From: Acanthochlamys bracteata
Lineage: Eukaryota; Streptophyta; Magnoliopsida; Pandanales; Velloziaceae
Length of the DNA: 64,000 bases
NCBI GenBank assembly: GCA_019914995.1
Contig: CM034142.1
Span: 1,364,001 to 1,428,000 of the forward strand
Direction of reading: 5' to 3'
The stretch's first letter is position 1. Each line of letters opens with the position of its first letter. Shown piece by piece: positions 34,574 to 48,900 of the stretch. Made by a program: the position numbers and the translations under genes. The notes beneath the pieces are model-generated. The model did not search any database. It worked only from the letters and a program-made list of their open reading frames with translations, and was not told where the DNA came from.

Positions 34574-37500
34574 TCATAGACTTGACAGTGCTTGAGATAC
34601 GTTCCTGCTTATTCTGTCATGTATCGGCTCCTGGAGCCAACAAGATAGCAGATCCCTTACAAGATGAAATAAGCTGGCCATCTATTAAATGTAAATAAAG
34701 AAATGAATTTTCAGCTACCTCTGCCTCTGGAATCTCAAATTTTGAATTTGTAATCGTCTCAAAGAGGAAAATATATCTGCAATGAGTCCGCACACATTAA
34801 TGAATGATGAGATCGAGCCTCGATAAAATGGATTCTGCATCTAAACTACATAATAATTTATGATTATGATATATTTATCTATCAACATGGGTCTCGAATT
34901 GATTTACATAATGTTATGTTTGATGTCTCACTGTATCCTCGGGGAACTAAATTATTGGCTCAATAACAATAGGTAACTAAGTTATACAATCAGACCCCCA
35001 TTGAAGGGGAACTGTTAGTGACAAATTTCTATTTAGTGTGAATCTTCAATCTAAAACTTGTACAATTTATATTAAAAAATTATCACTAGCTGTGAATGAT
35101 CGATAAGATGTACCTCCAAGCAAGTTCAGAAACAAGTTCTTTAGGAGCCTCTGGGAGAACCTGTAGGTGTCAAATCATAAGTACTGAAACAGATGCTTAT
35201 ATGAGAAATAGCTACTACTCAATTTTCGAAGGATTACCTTGTCTTCATATGGGTTGCAATGTTCCTTGAACCACAATCTGAGAAATTCCTGCAAAGCATC
35301 CAAGAGGAATCAAATTCAACTACTAGCTGACATGGCAGTTCAACAAGGATACAGACATCTAAAATCAAATGCAATAGCAAGTGAAAAGATTAACCACAAC
35401 AGATACAAAGAGTGACATGCTTCGCAAAAACTCAGAGAACAATGTCCAACCAAAACCTCTGCTAGATAATCCGGCTTACTCTCAACCTCACGTTTGTTTT
35501 TGTCATAAGATACAGTTGACATAAAAGAATATGAAGTCTTTTGAACTCCTTTAAAGTCTCTCTATATCTATCTATTATGTTGCACTCCTATATATGTGTG
35601 ATTGATGACAATCAGAGAGGCCATCCATTTTGTACTACTCATTCTTCCATACAAACATATTGGTACAAGAGCTTCAAGCTTCAAAGCATCTAAGATCCTT
35701 ATATTTTCTTCTTCCTATGAACAATGGCATCCAGCCTCACCTCCAAACACATACAACCTCCACTTTTTGATAAGCTCATTTGGTTCCAATTAAGCTTGAC
35801 AGCAGAAACTATCTCTCATGAAAATCAGTATGCCTTCTATCCTGAAAAGAAACAATCTCATTCAATTTGTAGACTAGAAGGATTAACTATAATGCCACTC
35901 CTACAATTTGAAACACCAAGAAAACGAAGTTACCAAACCAAGACTAACAGAAGCGGTTCAAGTGTGATACTCTCATGGATCAATGCAACACATTCCCAGT
36001 CAGCACTACCTTATTTTGTTCTATAATCCTTACGTGGCTATGGAAGCACTTGAAAAGAAGATTTAATTATTTCCCATTCTCATATAATCACCCTTCAAAA
36101 AAAACTTCTAAAAAAACTGCAGAACTTAAAAAGGGTCTTCTGCATGAAAGGATATTTGCACGGGACCAAACTTATCACTAATCAGTTAGTAGCAGGGGAA
36201 AGGCTGAAGAAGATGGTGATCTCCAGCACACTCACACAAGGCTTGCCCGAGATTACAAACATCTCCCAACACCAATTCAAATGTGGGCACCAAGTGAAAA
36301 GATTGCTCCCAAAAGTATTTATCAGATATTTATTGTAGAAGTACAACCCAGCACGCAAAAAAACCTTTACGTAGCCACTCTATAACTCCAATAACGACCT
36401 TAAATGCCACTAAAAAATCCCAACCATAACAATCACGACATTCACAGTGCACGCAATCAAGGTAGGCGTGACAGTAATCCTCGTTGACTTGTGCATTAGT
36501 TTACTAACTAGTGCAACAGTAACTTATCCTCAATCCTCTCTAGTTATATCAATTGCCCACCTCCCTCTCATATGCACAATACTCCAATTGAATGCTAGGT
36601 TTGTTCTGAACCTATAGTGCAATCGAATGCTATAACCACAAAGATTCACATATCAAGAGGAAACACATGAAGAATTTGGCTATAAAGGACACACCAAAAC
36701 CAAGTACTTCTACCTAGTACTCTGACATAGGCACTACGAATCAATTATATCACAATTGATCTTGATAATTTATCTGGTTATTCAAAAGAAGTTGGCAACA
36801 CTGGAAGTCCATCTATCTCTGCATGGCTCACCACACCTTCCTTCCTCAACCCATAACTAGAAATTGAATAAAATACCCAATTCTCCATAAGTTTCATAAA
36901 TTTTCATCTGCTCACATTAGTTTTCTAAGGATAAATTGTTTCTTCATATTTTATCGCACTAGCTTTTTTAAGAAGACAAAGCTTCCTTTAAAATTGTTCT
37001 TTACCCTCTCCAAGTTGTGACATATTCCTTTACAATTGCTGCTACAGTTCATTTGACACATCATTTATAATTTCTTTTGGAGCTCCAACCTGAGGCAACT
37101 CCAATCTACATTTCAAAAAGCTATTCTCTTGTTCTAATCCTTTTAATAATTCTAGTTCTAATTTTATTTATACATTATGTCCGTAGCTACAGCAACTTAA
37201 AGAATGGGGTTGATTAATACGCCATAGTGATCTATTTAAAACAATATTTTCAGTCAGATCACAAGAAGTTATTTTTTACAGTAGCCGGCGAAGTCTTTGA
37301 GTTCTTCCTCTACTCCTTTTGTTAGAGAAATATATAACAATTCACATCTATGAACAGATGTATCTGGTAGATTTCCATTTACAGGGTCAAACCATCTCAA
37401 GCAGGCTCCCCTTATTTTTCTGTCAATCGGCTCCGCTTTGACTCTTTCTTTGATGATTTCATTCTTGATCTTATTTTTATTTATATGCCCACTTATCCAA

Positions 37501-39250
37501 CAAAGCATACGCATCTCTATAACACTCAATTTTTGAACATATTAGAATTTTACTGCTCAACACTCTGCTATATAGAGCATGATTGCCTCACTGTTATTCT
37601 ATAACATTTTCTATTAGCTTTAACTGTATCCTCCAGTCACATAAGAGTCCAAAGCGCATCACCATTTTTCCCACCTACTTGTATTATGTTTGCACATCCA
37701 TTGGAAACATATCTGAGCTTCTCTTTCTTCTTCCATTACAACTCCATTGATCACTTTGTGTTCTTATTTACCCCAACAAGAACCTATTATTAGGTTAAGA
37801 ATTTCACTCTTATGCTTCTTTCAATAATTCATCAGTAATTGCTCAAGATGCACTTGTATCTATCATTTCATAAGTAATCCTATTTGCATGACACTTTTAT
37901 TTCAATTAAAACCCATGTTTGAAATTTATTAAATAACAAAATTAGAATTGTAATCAACGGAACCAGTATACAAACATACATCTCAGACATCCTTTTTCAG
38001 CGAGTCTCGTAACAAAATGAAGTCTCTGAACAAAATCAGTAGAGACCATTCTCAAATTCTTATTCATTCCTATCTTCCACCAAAATGTTAGAGCTTAAGC
38101 ATGCGATGCCTTCATGCATCTAACAAATATAAGGCAAATTGTTCTGCCATAATCTCCCATATGAGCCTCTTTATTGTAGAACTTCAAACTACACATACTT
38201 AAGAAGCTTTGGAGTTTCGACACTTTGCTTTCCTCAACTTCAATATAGAAGATGATTACATGGTTATTGGTGTCTTATGAACCACACCTGATCATTTGAT
38301 AAATTTCAAGCGAGTTTTTCATTAAAGTGCTTATTGCTCCGTTACCAAATACAATACATTTGGTTGGCAAAGGCTTTTACAACAATTTGGTGTTAATTGA
38401 GGATATTTTCTCTTTCAATGACTTGGCCTCTTCACCTAATTCGACCTAGAATTGCACTTCCTGGGGCTCACTTCAGGAAGAGGTTTATATTGCGAACCCA
38501 TGTACATCAAATCCATATACGGTTTTCAGCAAGCACCACTATCTTTAGCATGATTCATTAATATGCTTATTGAATATAGAGTTCAATAAAGCTTTAGTTA
38601 TAGTTTGAATTGATCATATCAAACTTATTTGCATATTAGATATTCATGCCCAAATCCTCCAACACTTATATGCTAAACTCAAATGTAACTAATATGTACA
38701 AATGAAATGGGTAAGTATAATAGAAGTGGGTGGTGTAATTTATTTATTAGGATAAAGATCTCAATAAAATTTGGACTTTTGGGTGTAAGAGGTTCAAAGA
38801 CAACACAACCACCCGAGAGATATCATCCTATTAAAAAATTCATCTTTTCATTCTCCCTCCACTAGGATTAGTTACAATTCTTCTAAACCAGGGTGATCAA
38901 CTTGTCAAATTCCGAAAGCGATCATCTCACCTCCAAATCTGTAATAAGCGATATACAACATTGGATTGCCATCATCGCTTAATCTCTCTTATCATGCGCT
39001 CTTCGCATCCTAGTATGCTACTACAGTCGCCACTAATCAATCGATTCATGACCCAACTTAGTATGTTAATACAAGAGCCATTCCTCATATTACCTCTGAT
39101 CTTATTAATTTCCCTTTTTTATTTTTATTTTTTAGCGTAGTTTTTAGAATGGCAATGACCAATTTCAAGTAGGCAATGATCATGGGTGAAGCATCTTCTA
39201 TACCGGTAAATCCTCTCTTTCTTCTTTATCCTATACTTTCTCTAAATCAT

Positions 39251-39281
<31 letters not shown>

Positions 39282-42200
39282 TGTTATCCTGATGCTCCCA
39301 ATAGTTTGATCTTTGGTGAACAATTTTGTAAAGATAAGCATAACTATTTTTCTTTTGATGAGTACGGTATTGTGGTGAAGAATAAAGCAACAAAGAAAAC
39401 CTTTTATCAAGGGCCAATAAATGATAATCTCTATCCAATTCATTCATCAAAGTTCACCCCAAATAATTCTCATTTTTCATTCCATCAGCACCCGATAGTG
39501 ACTAATGTTTGGCATCATCCAATCGAGCATCTTTCTAAATTCCTACAAAAGTCCATTACTTCCAAATCAACTAACCCATGAAGCCACTAGTCCTTATGTT
39601 CATCTTGTTAACTTGAGAGAAGTATTAAATTGCTATTTGTTTAATCAACTCAAGTACTTTTTAAAGTTAATTATTATAATGTAGGGTCCACCATCAACTA
39701 CTTTTGTTGATGGACATAAGCATTATATTATCTTTGTTGATGACTTTTTTTAATCATTTAGATCTTTTCTCTTACCAGTAAATCTAAAGCCTTCTTTCTT
39801 TTTGTTGCATTTCAAACACAAGTTAAAATTTTCTTTAACAACACTGTCAAAGTTTTTCGTAGTGATGGTGGGAGTAAATTCTTGGTTGTACTTTATAAGC
39901 TCATCTCGAAGTCTTGTGATATACTACATTAATTAACTTCTCCACCCACCGACCGAAACAAAATAGGGTTCCAAACAACAACACTGTCATATTATTGAAG
40001 CTGGACTCTGTCCCTTAGCACATTCGAGTGTCCCCTGTCCTTCCATATCTAACATCTATTCCTGTTCATAAAGTCCTTATGACACCTTATAAGCTTCTAC
40101 TTCACCAAAAACTTGAATATAGATATCTCTTTTATTTTGGGTGTGCATGTTATCCATAGGTCAACCTTATGATTCTAATAAATTAGAATTTCATTCTGCT
40201 AGTTGCATTTCTCTTGGATACAACACCACTCAAAAAAGATAGCCCTCCCTTTTACAGGTTATATATCTCATTATGTCAGGTTTGATGAATCGATATTTCC
40301 ATTTGATCTCTCCTTTCACTATGTCAACTTCTACAATTAACCCATCCCTTGAACTTGATCCATGCAATTATTTTTCTTCAACTTTTAATGTCTATCCACA
40401 TCAGCAAAGCATTTAAACACCTAACTTTTACCATAACTAGACCTCAATACTCATTCAATTCAACTTTATCTTTCACCATAGGTGCTCCAACTCTTATACC
40501 TACTCTTTCTAGTCCACCTACTCAATCCCTACTAACCAACTTACCCTCATCTAATACTCCAGGTTCTTTCTTTTGATCACTAACCACACGTCCTACAAAG
40601 ACCAATCCTATGAAAACTCATCCACAGTCATGCATTTACAAGAAAAGAATTTGGCTACTTAGTATTTCAATGCTTGGCGCGCTTTAAAATTACCTTACTA
40701 AGCCCGCATCTTATAGCCAAGCTTTAAAATGCAGTAAGTGGCATACTGCTATAGATAATGAATTCTCACCACTTCAACTAGAACTTGGGCTTTTGTACCT
40801 CTCCAACCTAATATAAATGTTATTGGTTGCAAGTGAGTCTACGTATCAAAACAAATCCTGATGATTCGATCAACAATAAAGAGCTCTTTTGGTGCTCACG
40901 GGTTTCATTAGCAAGCAAGAGCTAACCATATTAAAAGTTTTACAATATTGTAAAACTTATTATGGTATAGATTATACTACACTTGTAGTGACTCTTGAGT
41001 GCTCAATTTATCAGCTTGATATGGAATGCGCTTTGTTTCACAGCAATCAGCATAAATCTATCTATGGTACAGATATTGAAAGGCTGCATGACTGTGTCCT
41101 GCTTGTCCTTACCATGTTTGCAAGATGCATAAATCTATCTATGGCCTCAAACAAGCTCCGTGACTTGCTATAACACGTTTTCCAAACTTCTTCAGTTTAG
41201 CTTTATCGTTTATGTCAATGATACCTCTTTATTAATTCAGTGCTGAAGTAATTAATCAACTATCTTGCTATTATATGCAGATGATATTGTATTGACAGAA
41301 AGTGATACTAACTTTCTAATTTAGATAGAAGCTGTGCCAGAAAAGAATTTATAATAAGAGACTTGAGCACTTTAGGTTACTGTTTGGGCATTGAAGCTTG
41401 TCCGCAAGCTAATAGTCATAATCTATCTCAACCAAAGTATATTTTTGACATCTATCAAAATAAGATATATTGGGTTGCAAACAATAGCCACTAAGAGACT
41501 TGAGCACTTCAATTTACTGTTTGCGTCACTACCACTCGAGAGAGAGCATTCTCTTAAAAATTCTTCTTTTTTCTCCCTCTAAAAAATTCTTCTTTTTATA
41601 GTTCTTCTTAAACTGTGAGTTTCACACTCTAACACATCATTACATCTATAAGAAAGGAAGTATTATCACCTATAGTACATTTATGTTTTCTTTTCGAGAT
41701 AAAATAATTTAAATTAAAAGGCCTGCAGGGTTCAAATGAATGACCTATTTATTTGCAACCAATTATTGTATGTTATTATTAATGTTGATGATATTGTTAT
41801 CTCAAGAAATTTATTCCTACAATTTTACGTTTGCCATTATTAAGCTATCTAGACTCTTTCCTAGAAGGATTTGGGCCCTCTACCTCACTTCTTGGACCTT
41901 GAGTGCACGATACATTAAGTCGACTTCATCTCCTCAACTAGATTAAATATGTCAATGTTATATTAGAAATACTGCATTGCTTTTGCTGTAATCTGATCGC
42001 TTCACCTACTAGCAACAACAAATTATCTCATATAGCTTGCACTCCTTCGTTAAATCCTTTTCAAAATATAATGTTGACCCATCTAACCTCACTCAGCATA
42101 ACAAATCTTTCATTATTAATCAAGTTAGCCAACATATACATTGTCCAAAAAAAGCTCATGCGATAGTCGCTAAGTGATTTTAAGCTATTTGAAAAGCACT

Positions 42201-42945
42201 ATTACACAATATCTTCATCTTTTGTCCTCATCCAACACTTAAGAGGCTCATCACGAAATCGATTAGACCGTTGACCTGCTGAATGCAAAACTATGGATAT
42301 CTTACTAGATTCAAATCATGTCTAACATATTACCAAGAAGTAACCTACTATACGTTGTACTTCATGAGAAACAAAGTATTGCAGCATGGCTCTTCCTACT
42401 GCTTAAATAATATACATGTGAGACCTTTCTCTGACCTGCGTAGTAGTGTGATAGTTTAAGAGTTCTCTCTCAATTCAAAACCATTTTTGCTTGGGCTAAG
42501 CATATTGAAATCGACTATCGCTTCAATTAAGAAACAATAGCGCAAAAGAATTAACATAAAGTTTTTATTAAGCTTTGATAATTCCATTACATTTTCACTA
42601 AGCATGTTGATTCTACATGTCACCAGTCCCTAATTAACAAGCTTTGCATCACTCTATCAACACTCGTTTTGGAGGGCATGAGAAAATCACCAACAAAGAT
42701 TTTAAAAGAGATTAGTAAACTTACATCTCAGTTAGATAAAACCTTAGAATTTTGGCTACTCTCAAACTAATTTATGTTGTGTTTACCATGAGATACTCTA
42801 TTATGTTGGCAAAATACAGTTCGGATTATTTCAAACTACTCCATTCTATCTATCTAATATATTGTACTCTTTATAAATGTACAATGAAAAACAAGGAAGC
42901 TATGTTCTTCTTGTACTCATTCTTCTCTACCCGAAACTCTAATCT

Positions 42946-42987
<42 letters not shown>

Positions 42988-45900
42988 ATTAGACAAGCTT
43001 TGGTATGGATAATAACATGATGCAACATAATAAGTTGCAAGTTGCATACCTTATCGACATTTTCAGGTTCAAGACCAAAACTAAATCGGTCGTCATAGGA
43101 ATTGGCAATCCAATATCTGCTGGAATCAGGGGTGTGAACCTAACAAATAGAAAATAATAATACTTGTTAGCCTAATGAGTCCTTTTTATTATACGTCTTA
43201 GTTGCGCAAATGGCATAGTAATCATGATTTTCAAATACTATTTGACTTTGGCAAAAGACCCAAAAAAAATTTATCTCGACTCAAGGAGTGATGCTTTGGT
43301 GTACAGTAAATGTTATTTAAATGATGGAACAATTTTTGCTAGGATCAATTACATTAAACATAAAAAATATCAAGTCATTAGGAGAAGCAAGCAAAACCAA
43401 CCTCATCTACCAAGAGAATTCTACCATCAGGTCCCTTTGCAAACTCATATTTGGTGTCAACCAATATTAGGCCGTTCTCTAATGCCACTTTCTGCAACAA
43501 AGACATAATGTTTGATTTCTAAGAAAAAACATACATGCCCTAAAGCATTCTCATCATAACTACCAAATAATTGTAAAGGAAGTACATCTCTTTTACTTTA
43601 TATAAACTATTTGGAAAATATATGTGATTCTTGCATGATTCTTAAAACCCATGCAGTACCATATAAAATAACATTTAGTTCATATATGTACTAAGATAAT
43701 TTTGACCCACATCCATTTACCTATACCAACTTGGTGAGATAAGGATTGGTCGTCTTTGTTGTCATTGTCAAAAGTGCCAACAGAACAGACCATAGACCAA
43801 TAGAATAGAGAGTTCAGGAAGTACATCACATATAACATAAAAGTTATTTAATTGCATACAGACTATAAGAAAGTATGCACCAAATAGTAACAAATCAAAT
43901 GATCGAAACAATAGTAGAATTGTGCAGAGACAAAAAAGGCTAAAGCTACTCTTCAGGCCCATGCATATAGTAAAATACACCACCTGTCCATATGTGAAGA
44001 GGCTTAAAGCTTTGCTACTAACTTCATCATACTCATCTTGTGTCATTAAACCCAGCCTGACTATCTGATCAAAATCAGCAAAAACAGTAAGTACAAGGAT
44101 GCAAAAGCATTGATATGCTATAGTTTCATAAATGTCCTTAAATATCATTTAGATGTTGGATATATTTGAATCATTATCAGACATTCAAAAGGATATGATT
44201 CTAGAAGAGAATAAATTAGAAAACAAATAGCAATTCCACAAAGAAATAACAATACTAGATTGAATATCGAATACATTTATAAAATATTTTTTTAATTGAA
44301 AAAGAAATTTCAAAAAACTATATAATCTAAGCTGAAATTTGAAAGTATAGCATATAAAATCAAATACAGATGATACTCACCAAGGAAAAACATTATCAAG
44401 GCTTGTTTGGCAAGTTATAAAACTTTGCATTGTGGTTCACTATTATTGTATTTGAATTGACTAAAAAATGGTACACTGACCAAAATACGATAGCTATGGT
44501 TAAAAATTAATGATGATGCTATAAATTAACGTTTTAAAGCTATAGATATGCATGCTTACATTAGAAGCATATGGTGTTACAAACCGTTCCCAACCCCTAA
44601 AGACTTGTTTGACACCCTACAGTACAATGGTATTAGGAAGAAAACCATGTCACTCTAAACACTACTATGGTAGAATATCAAAGTAGTGTCAAAAGAGGAC
44701 CATGTATGTAAGCTAGTACCATGGCAAATAGTACCATGGTAAATACTTATACTAAGCAATCTGTTTTCTAAAACAATAGAATAATACTATATGGGGCCAC
44801 TACCACACACATCTACCATTTATATTAAAAGAATATTTTCCTTAAGCTTCATAAAGAATAGTATTTTTTACTATCTATCCAAACATCGTATGGTATTATT
44901 AACTTCTAATACCTCGGTGTTATGACACAATGGTAATTTGTCTCTTTCTAAAGCAATGGCAATTTTTACCAATGTACTATGATATTCTCATACCATGTAT
45001 TTAAGAAACCAAGGTAAATTTTAGAAAACCACTACCTAATGAAGGATTCTCTTGAAAAATTAAACAAAGTCCAAACCCTCTAGTATAGAGGATGTGTTGA
45101 ACCCTAAGATACATGCTTCTTGTCCAAATGGCATAATTAGATCCTCCTACCTGTACTTTTTTAGTGTTGAAATGATAAAAAACACTGCCTTGTTCCTCTT
45201 TTTCTTCTGCCTCTATTTCAGAGTTCCTTTCTTTCCTCTCCTCAACTAGTAAATTTGATTCAGCCACAGCATATTAACGATCTACTTCTTGTCGCATTTT
45301 CTAAAAGCTTCGGCCGACTTGAAAATATGGCCCTCTGAAGTAGGAAAAATATATCAATATTGTTTTGGTGAACGAAATTTGTGAAATAAAAAGTAACAAC
45401 AATTTTTTTTTTTTCTAATGATTAAGTTTAAAATTTTACAAAGATTGATTTGTTGCTCATAAAAGACTTAAGTTAAACTCCAGAGTTCACCACTTACGCT
45501 CTCCTATATCTTCTTCCGTTTTGCAGATGTTGGAAAGAGAACATTCTCTTATTGAAGACAGTTTCAAATATGTAGTAATTATTTTTATACAAAACAAACC
45601 ATACTTAATCAAACTCTAAAGGTATAATGTTGCACAACCCATGCTTCATACTATTGAAACTTAAGAAAGATAATCTCACTTAAAGAATCATACTTCAAAA
45701 GATATCCACCAAAAAAAGTCGTTAATTACTTACACAATATACTGATATTAATTTTCAAAACATGTTATTCAACAGATATTATCACAAGACATCACATTAT
45801 TACTAAACGATACAACTTTGCTTGAAAAGAGATAAAGAATGATACGAAAGGCCACCAGAATCATATCATTAGTTTATTGTGCTTCAAACAAATCATTGGA

Positions 45901-48900
45901 GTGATGTGCACCGAAACCAACTCTTGTATTCTTTGTCGCTATGAAAGAAGTGAGAATAGTAGGAATTTTCTATGAAAGAAGAATAAAAGAGAGGAGAAAG
46001 GAACCATGTTTCACCACCAAACACCAAAGGAATCATGTTTCACCACCGAACACCAAAATTAAGAAATTTATTAAAAAGAAAAGTATGCAGGGCCCACCGA
46101 ACACGAAAGAAGAATAAAAAAGTATGCAGGACCAAAATTTAAGAAATTGTCGCAAAATTCATAGTATCCTCTAAAGCAACAAATCTAAGACTTGTTAAAC
46201 TAATAGCATGAGTTTGAAAATAACAAGGCATGTACCCAAAAGAACACCCTAAAACCATAGGAACCCACCTTTAAAACATATTTCATTTTTTCTTCTTTTC
46301 TTAAAATTGACATTCTACACCAACCATGGTTACTAACAATCATCTATAACTTCGTCACTACCCACATCTCCACCTTCTTATCCTATTAGAAAATGCCACC
46401 ACAACTTCCTACTCCTGCCATTGCATCTTCATCATGAAACCTACCTCAACCTTCCTCTTCTTTGAGCAGCCCTACCACCAAGGATTCCACCGTTAAGAGC
46501 ACCAACTCCAACCTTTGCAACCACAACACAATACCATACTTCAACCTCTACTGCACCTGCAATCGGAGAACAACCACCTTAGACGCACCACTACCTTCTT
46601 CAATTACAGCCACCATTAAACAACACTTCGATTATTAAAAGTAACTTTAACTTTAAATACAAGCCTATAGTATAATTAGCTCTAATAGTCTAACCACATG
46701 CTGACTTTGAAACCATAGGCATGGAATTGAGTTGACTTACCATGTTACCATAGATTTAACACAATGTTATTTTCCTATGGTGCTTCATATAGAATGTAAC
46801 AAAATGGTAAATTAAGCAACCTACCATGCCCCAAGCATGCTAGTGGCTTAGTCGTAGTTCTACACTCAAGCCATTAGCTACATTTTAGTGGCCTGAACTA
46901 ACAGAGAAGCAGTGGTTTTGACAAGTCTCCAACTCACCGGTAAAATTGTCATCAACTTTGCTTTCAATGGCAACGAGTTTTTATCTAAAGAAAGACATTT
47001 TCTATTTTTTTCAAAAACTAAAATAGTTATAAGGAATTAGATGTAAGTTTTAATGTTTATGTTACGGTGAGTTTAAAATCTTTTTGTTTTTACCAAATTG
47101 TTTTATTTAATATCTTTATTACTCTAGTAGCATTAATTTATCTATAGTTTTATCTAATCCTTTGTCTAAAGCAATGTTGCTATTCATTCAAGAGGGTTTA
47201 TACAAACAAATTTGAAGTTTAGAGTCATCACTACATATTAATTTCTCCAAGGAATCTTCTTTCTAATAAACATATGTTTATGAGATTTTTAGTATCAAAC
47301 AACCTTCAGGATCAATCAATGTCCCACTTGTGGCTTGAACACCTCCTTGTCTTATTTTCAATTTCACCAAAGAACTAACTTTTCTAAAAAAACACATCCT
47401 CCTAGTACATTCAAGATTGAAGCCAATGGTCAAATCAAAAACAAACACCACTTGCAGCTTGATTAAATTCAAAACCAATAGTTTGTGAATCCATTATAGA
47501 AATGCAAGTTCTATGTATCTTATTTTTTAACCACGATGTTATTCGACCACCGACATGATTTCATTAAAAATGACTTCGGAAATATCAAAGTGATAAAACC
47601 AACAGCCTGATAAAGCGATGGCAAGAATTAAATAAAGCTTAAAATTCTAAAGCATCGCAACAGTCATGCTTAACTTAAACAAATCTTGATTGTCTGACTC
47701 CTCATCTTAACTTTTTTTTCAACAGGGAATTAAGTTTTTAACAAAACATATTATCCTAAGGCAGTTTTAAATAAAAGCTAAAAATAAATCAATCCGTAAC
47801 ACAAATTGAATCGATAATTTTGTGCCTCCAACTACAAACAAGCACTCTTTTTCATATTTTTCAAACATAATCTATTTGACATTTTCCATTGAAAACAACT
47901 TTAGAAAGGTTAGAATGATCAAAACCAAGGACTCAAATAGAGTAAATCTTAGTATGCTGTACTTAAATAAGTCGTGAATGCGCAACTCCACTCATTTTTT
48001 GTTTCACCAAGAAATCAAGTTTTTCTAAGCAAACATATTCTTCTAAAGCTTTTTAAAATAAAATCTAACGATTTAATCAACCATCAACAACAATTGCATC
48101 CTAATTATTTCAATTATAATAATTTTGCTTCCTACTGTACAAACGTAAGTGCTCATATCCTATATTCTAAACAAGATTTTACTTGAATGATGACAAAATC
48201 CTATTTAGAAATCTTAGAGTTATCAAAACCTCCAACTCCAAAGAATATTTGTGAGAATTACTTACAGATTTAAATTCAAAAACATCATAAGAAGTCATGT
48301 TTAAGTTGTGAGTGTCCAAATCTTCTCATTTTATTTTACCAACAAATCAAAATCGATCCCTTCCCCCTTCACCACCTTCCCCCCCCCCTCTCTTCCAAAA
48401 AAAAAAAAAAAAGAAGACACACCCTCCTAATGCTTTTAAACACCAAACCCAATAGTTAATGAAATCCTCAAAATCAATTATGGACTAATTTACTTCAAAA
48501 ATAATGACTACATAGATGTAAGTACTCTCTACCCTATTTTCTAATCAAACTTTTACTTGGTTGATGAAGTAATCTTATAAAACACAACCACATAAACATT
48601 AGAGTGATCAAAACCTTTAGGTAGCGAGTTATTTAAATGTTTGGGAGAACTTATCATCTCCTTTTCACTCCAACTTTTCATTTCATGCTTCCCAATAAAG
48701 CTTATAGAATATTCTATAGAATTTTTTTTAAAAAAAATTAGAGAAAGTACAGAAAAATTTTACATCGTGAGATCTTATTATTAATTATTTTTATTATATT
48801 TTTAGGTCAAAAAAATAGGGCTCATTTTTTTAAAATTCCCAAAATATCCTCCTTTTCAAAAAAAGTTCTAACACCTTACTCATTTTTTAGTCCACTATGG

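Larger units (their letters stand above)
35289..43049 (-). other. 7.8-kb intron 8 of SAICAR synthetase, filled with retroelements
   Basis: The intron separates ...EPENVDK from [10 protein letters not shown]. It holds a non-LTR retrotransposon fragment (37.3-37.5 kb, minus strand) and a Copia relic (39.2-42.7 kb, plus strand, antisense to the host gene). Between 35.3 and 37.2 kb and between 37.6 and 39.2 kb no recognisable coding sequence was found, only short frames. Confidence 0.8.

Noticed and set aside
35602..36338. Series of overlapping plus-strand frames of 60-100 codons
   Set aside because: They lie in intron 8 of the opposite-strand SAICAR synthetase gene. No domain was recognised and the frames do not join.
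43768..44148. 126-codon minus-strand frame treated as one protein
   Set aside because: Only 43984-44064 is coding (exon 6 of SAICAR synthetase); the rest is read-through into introns.
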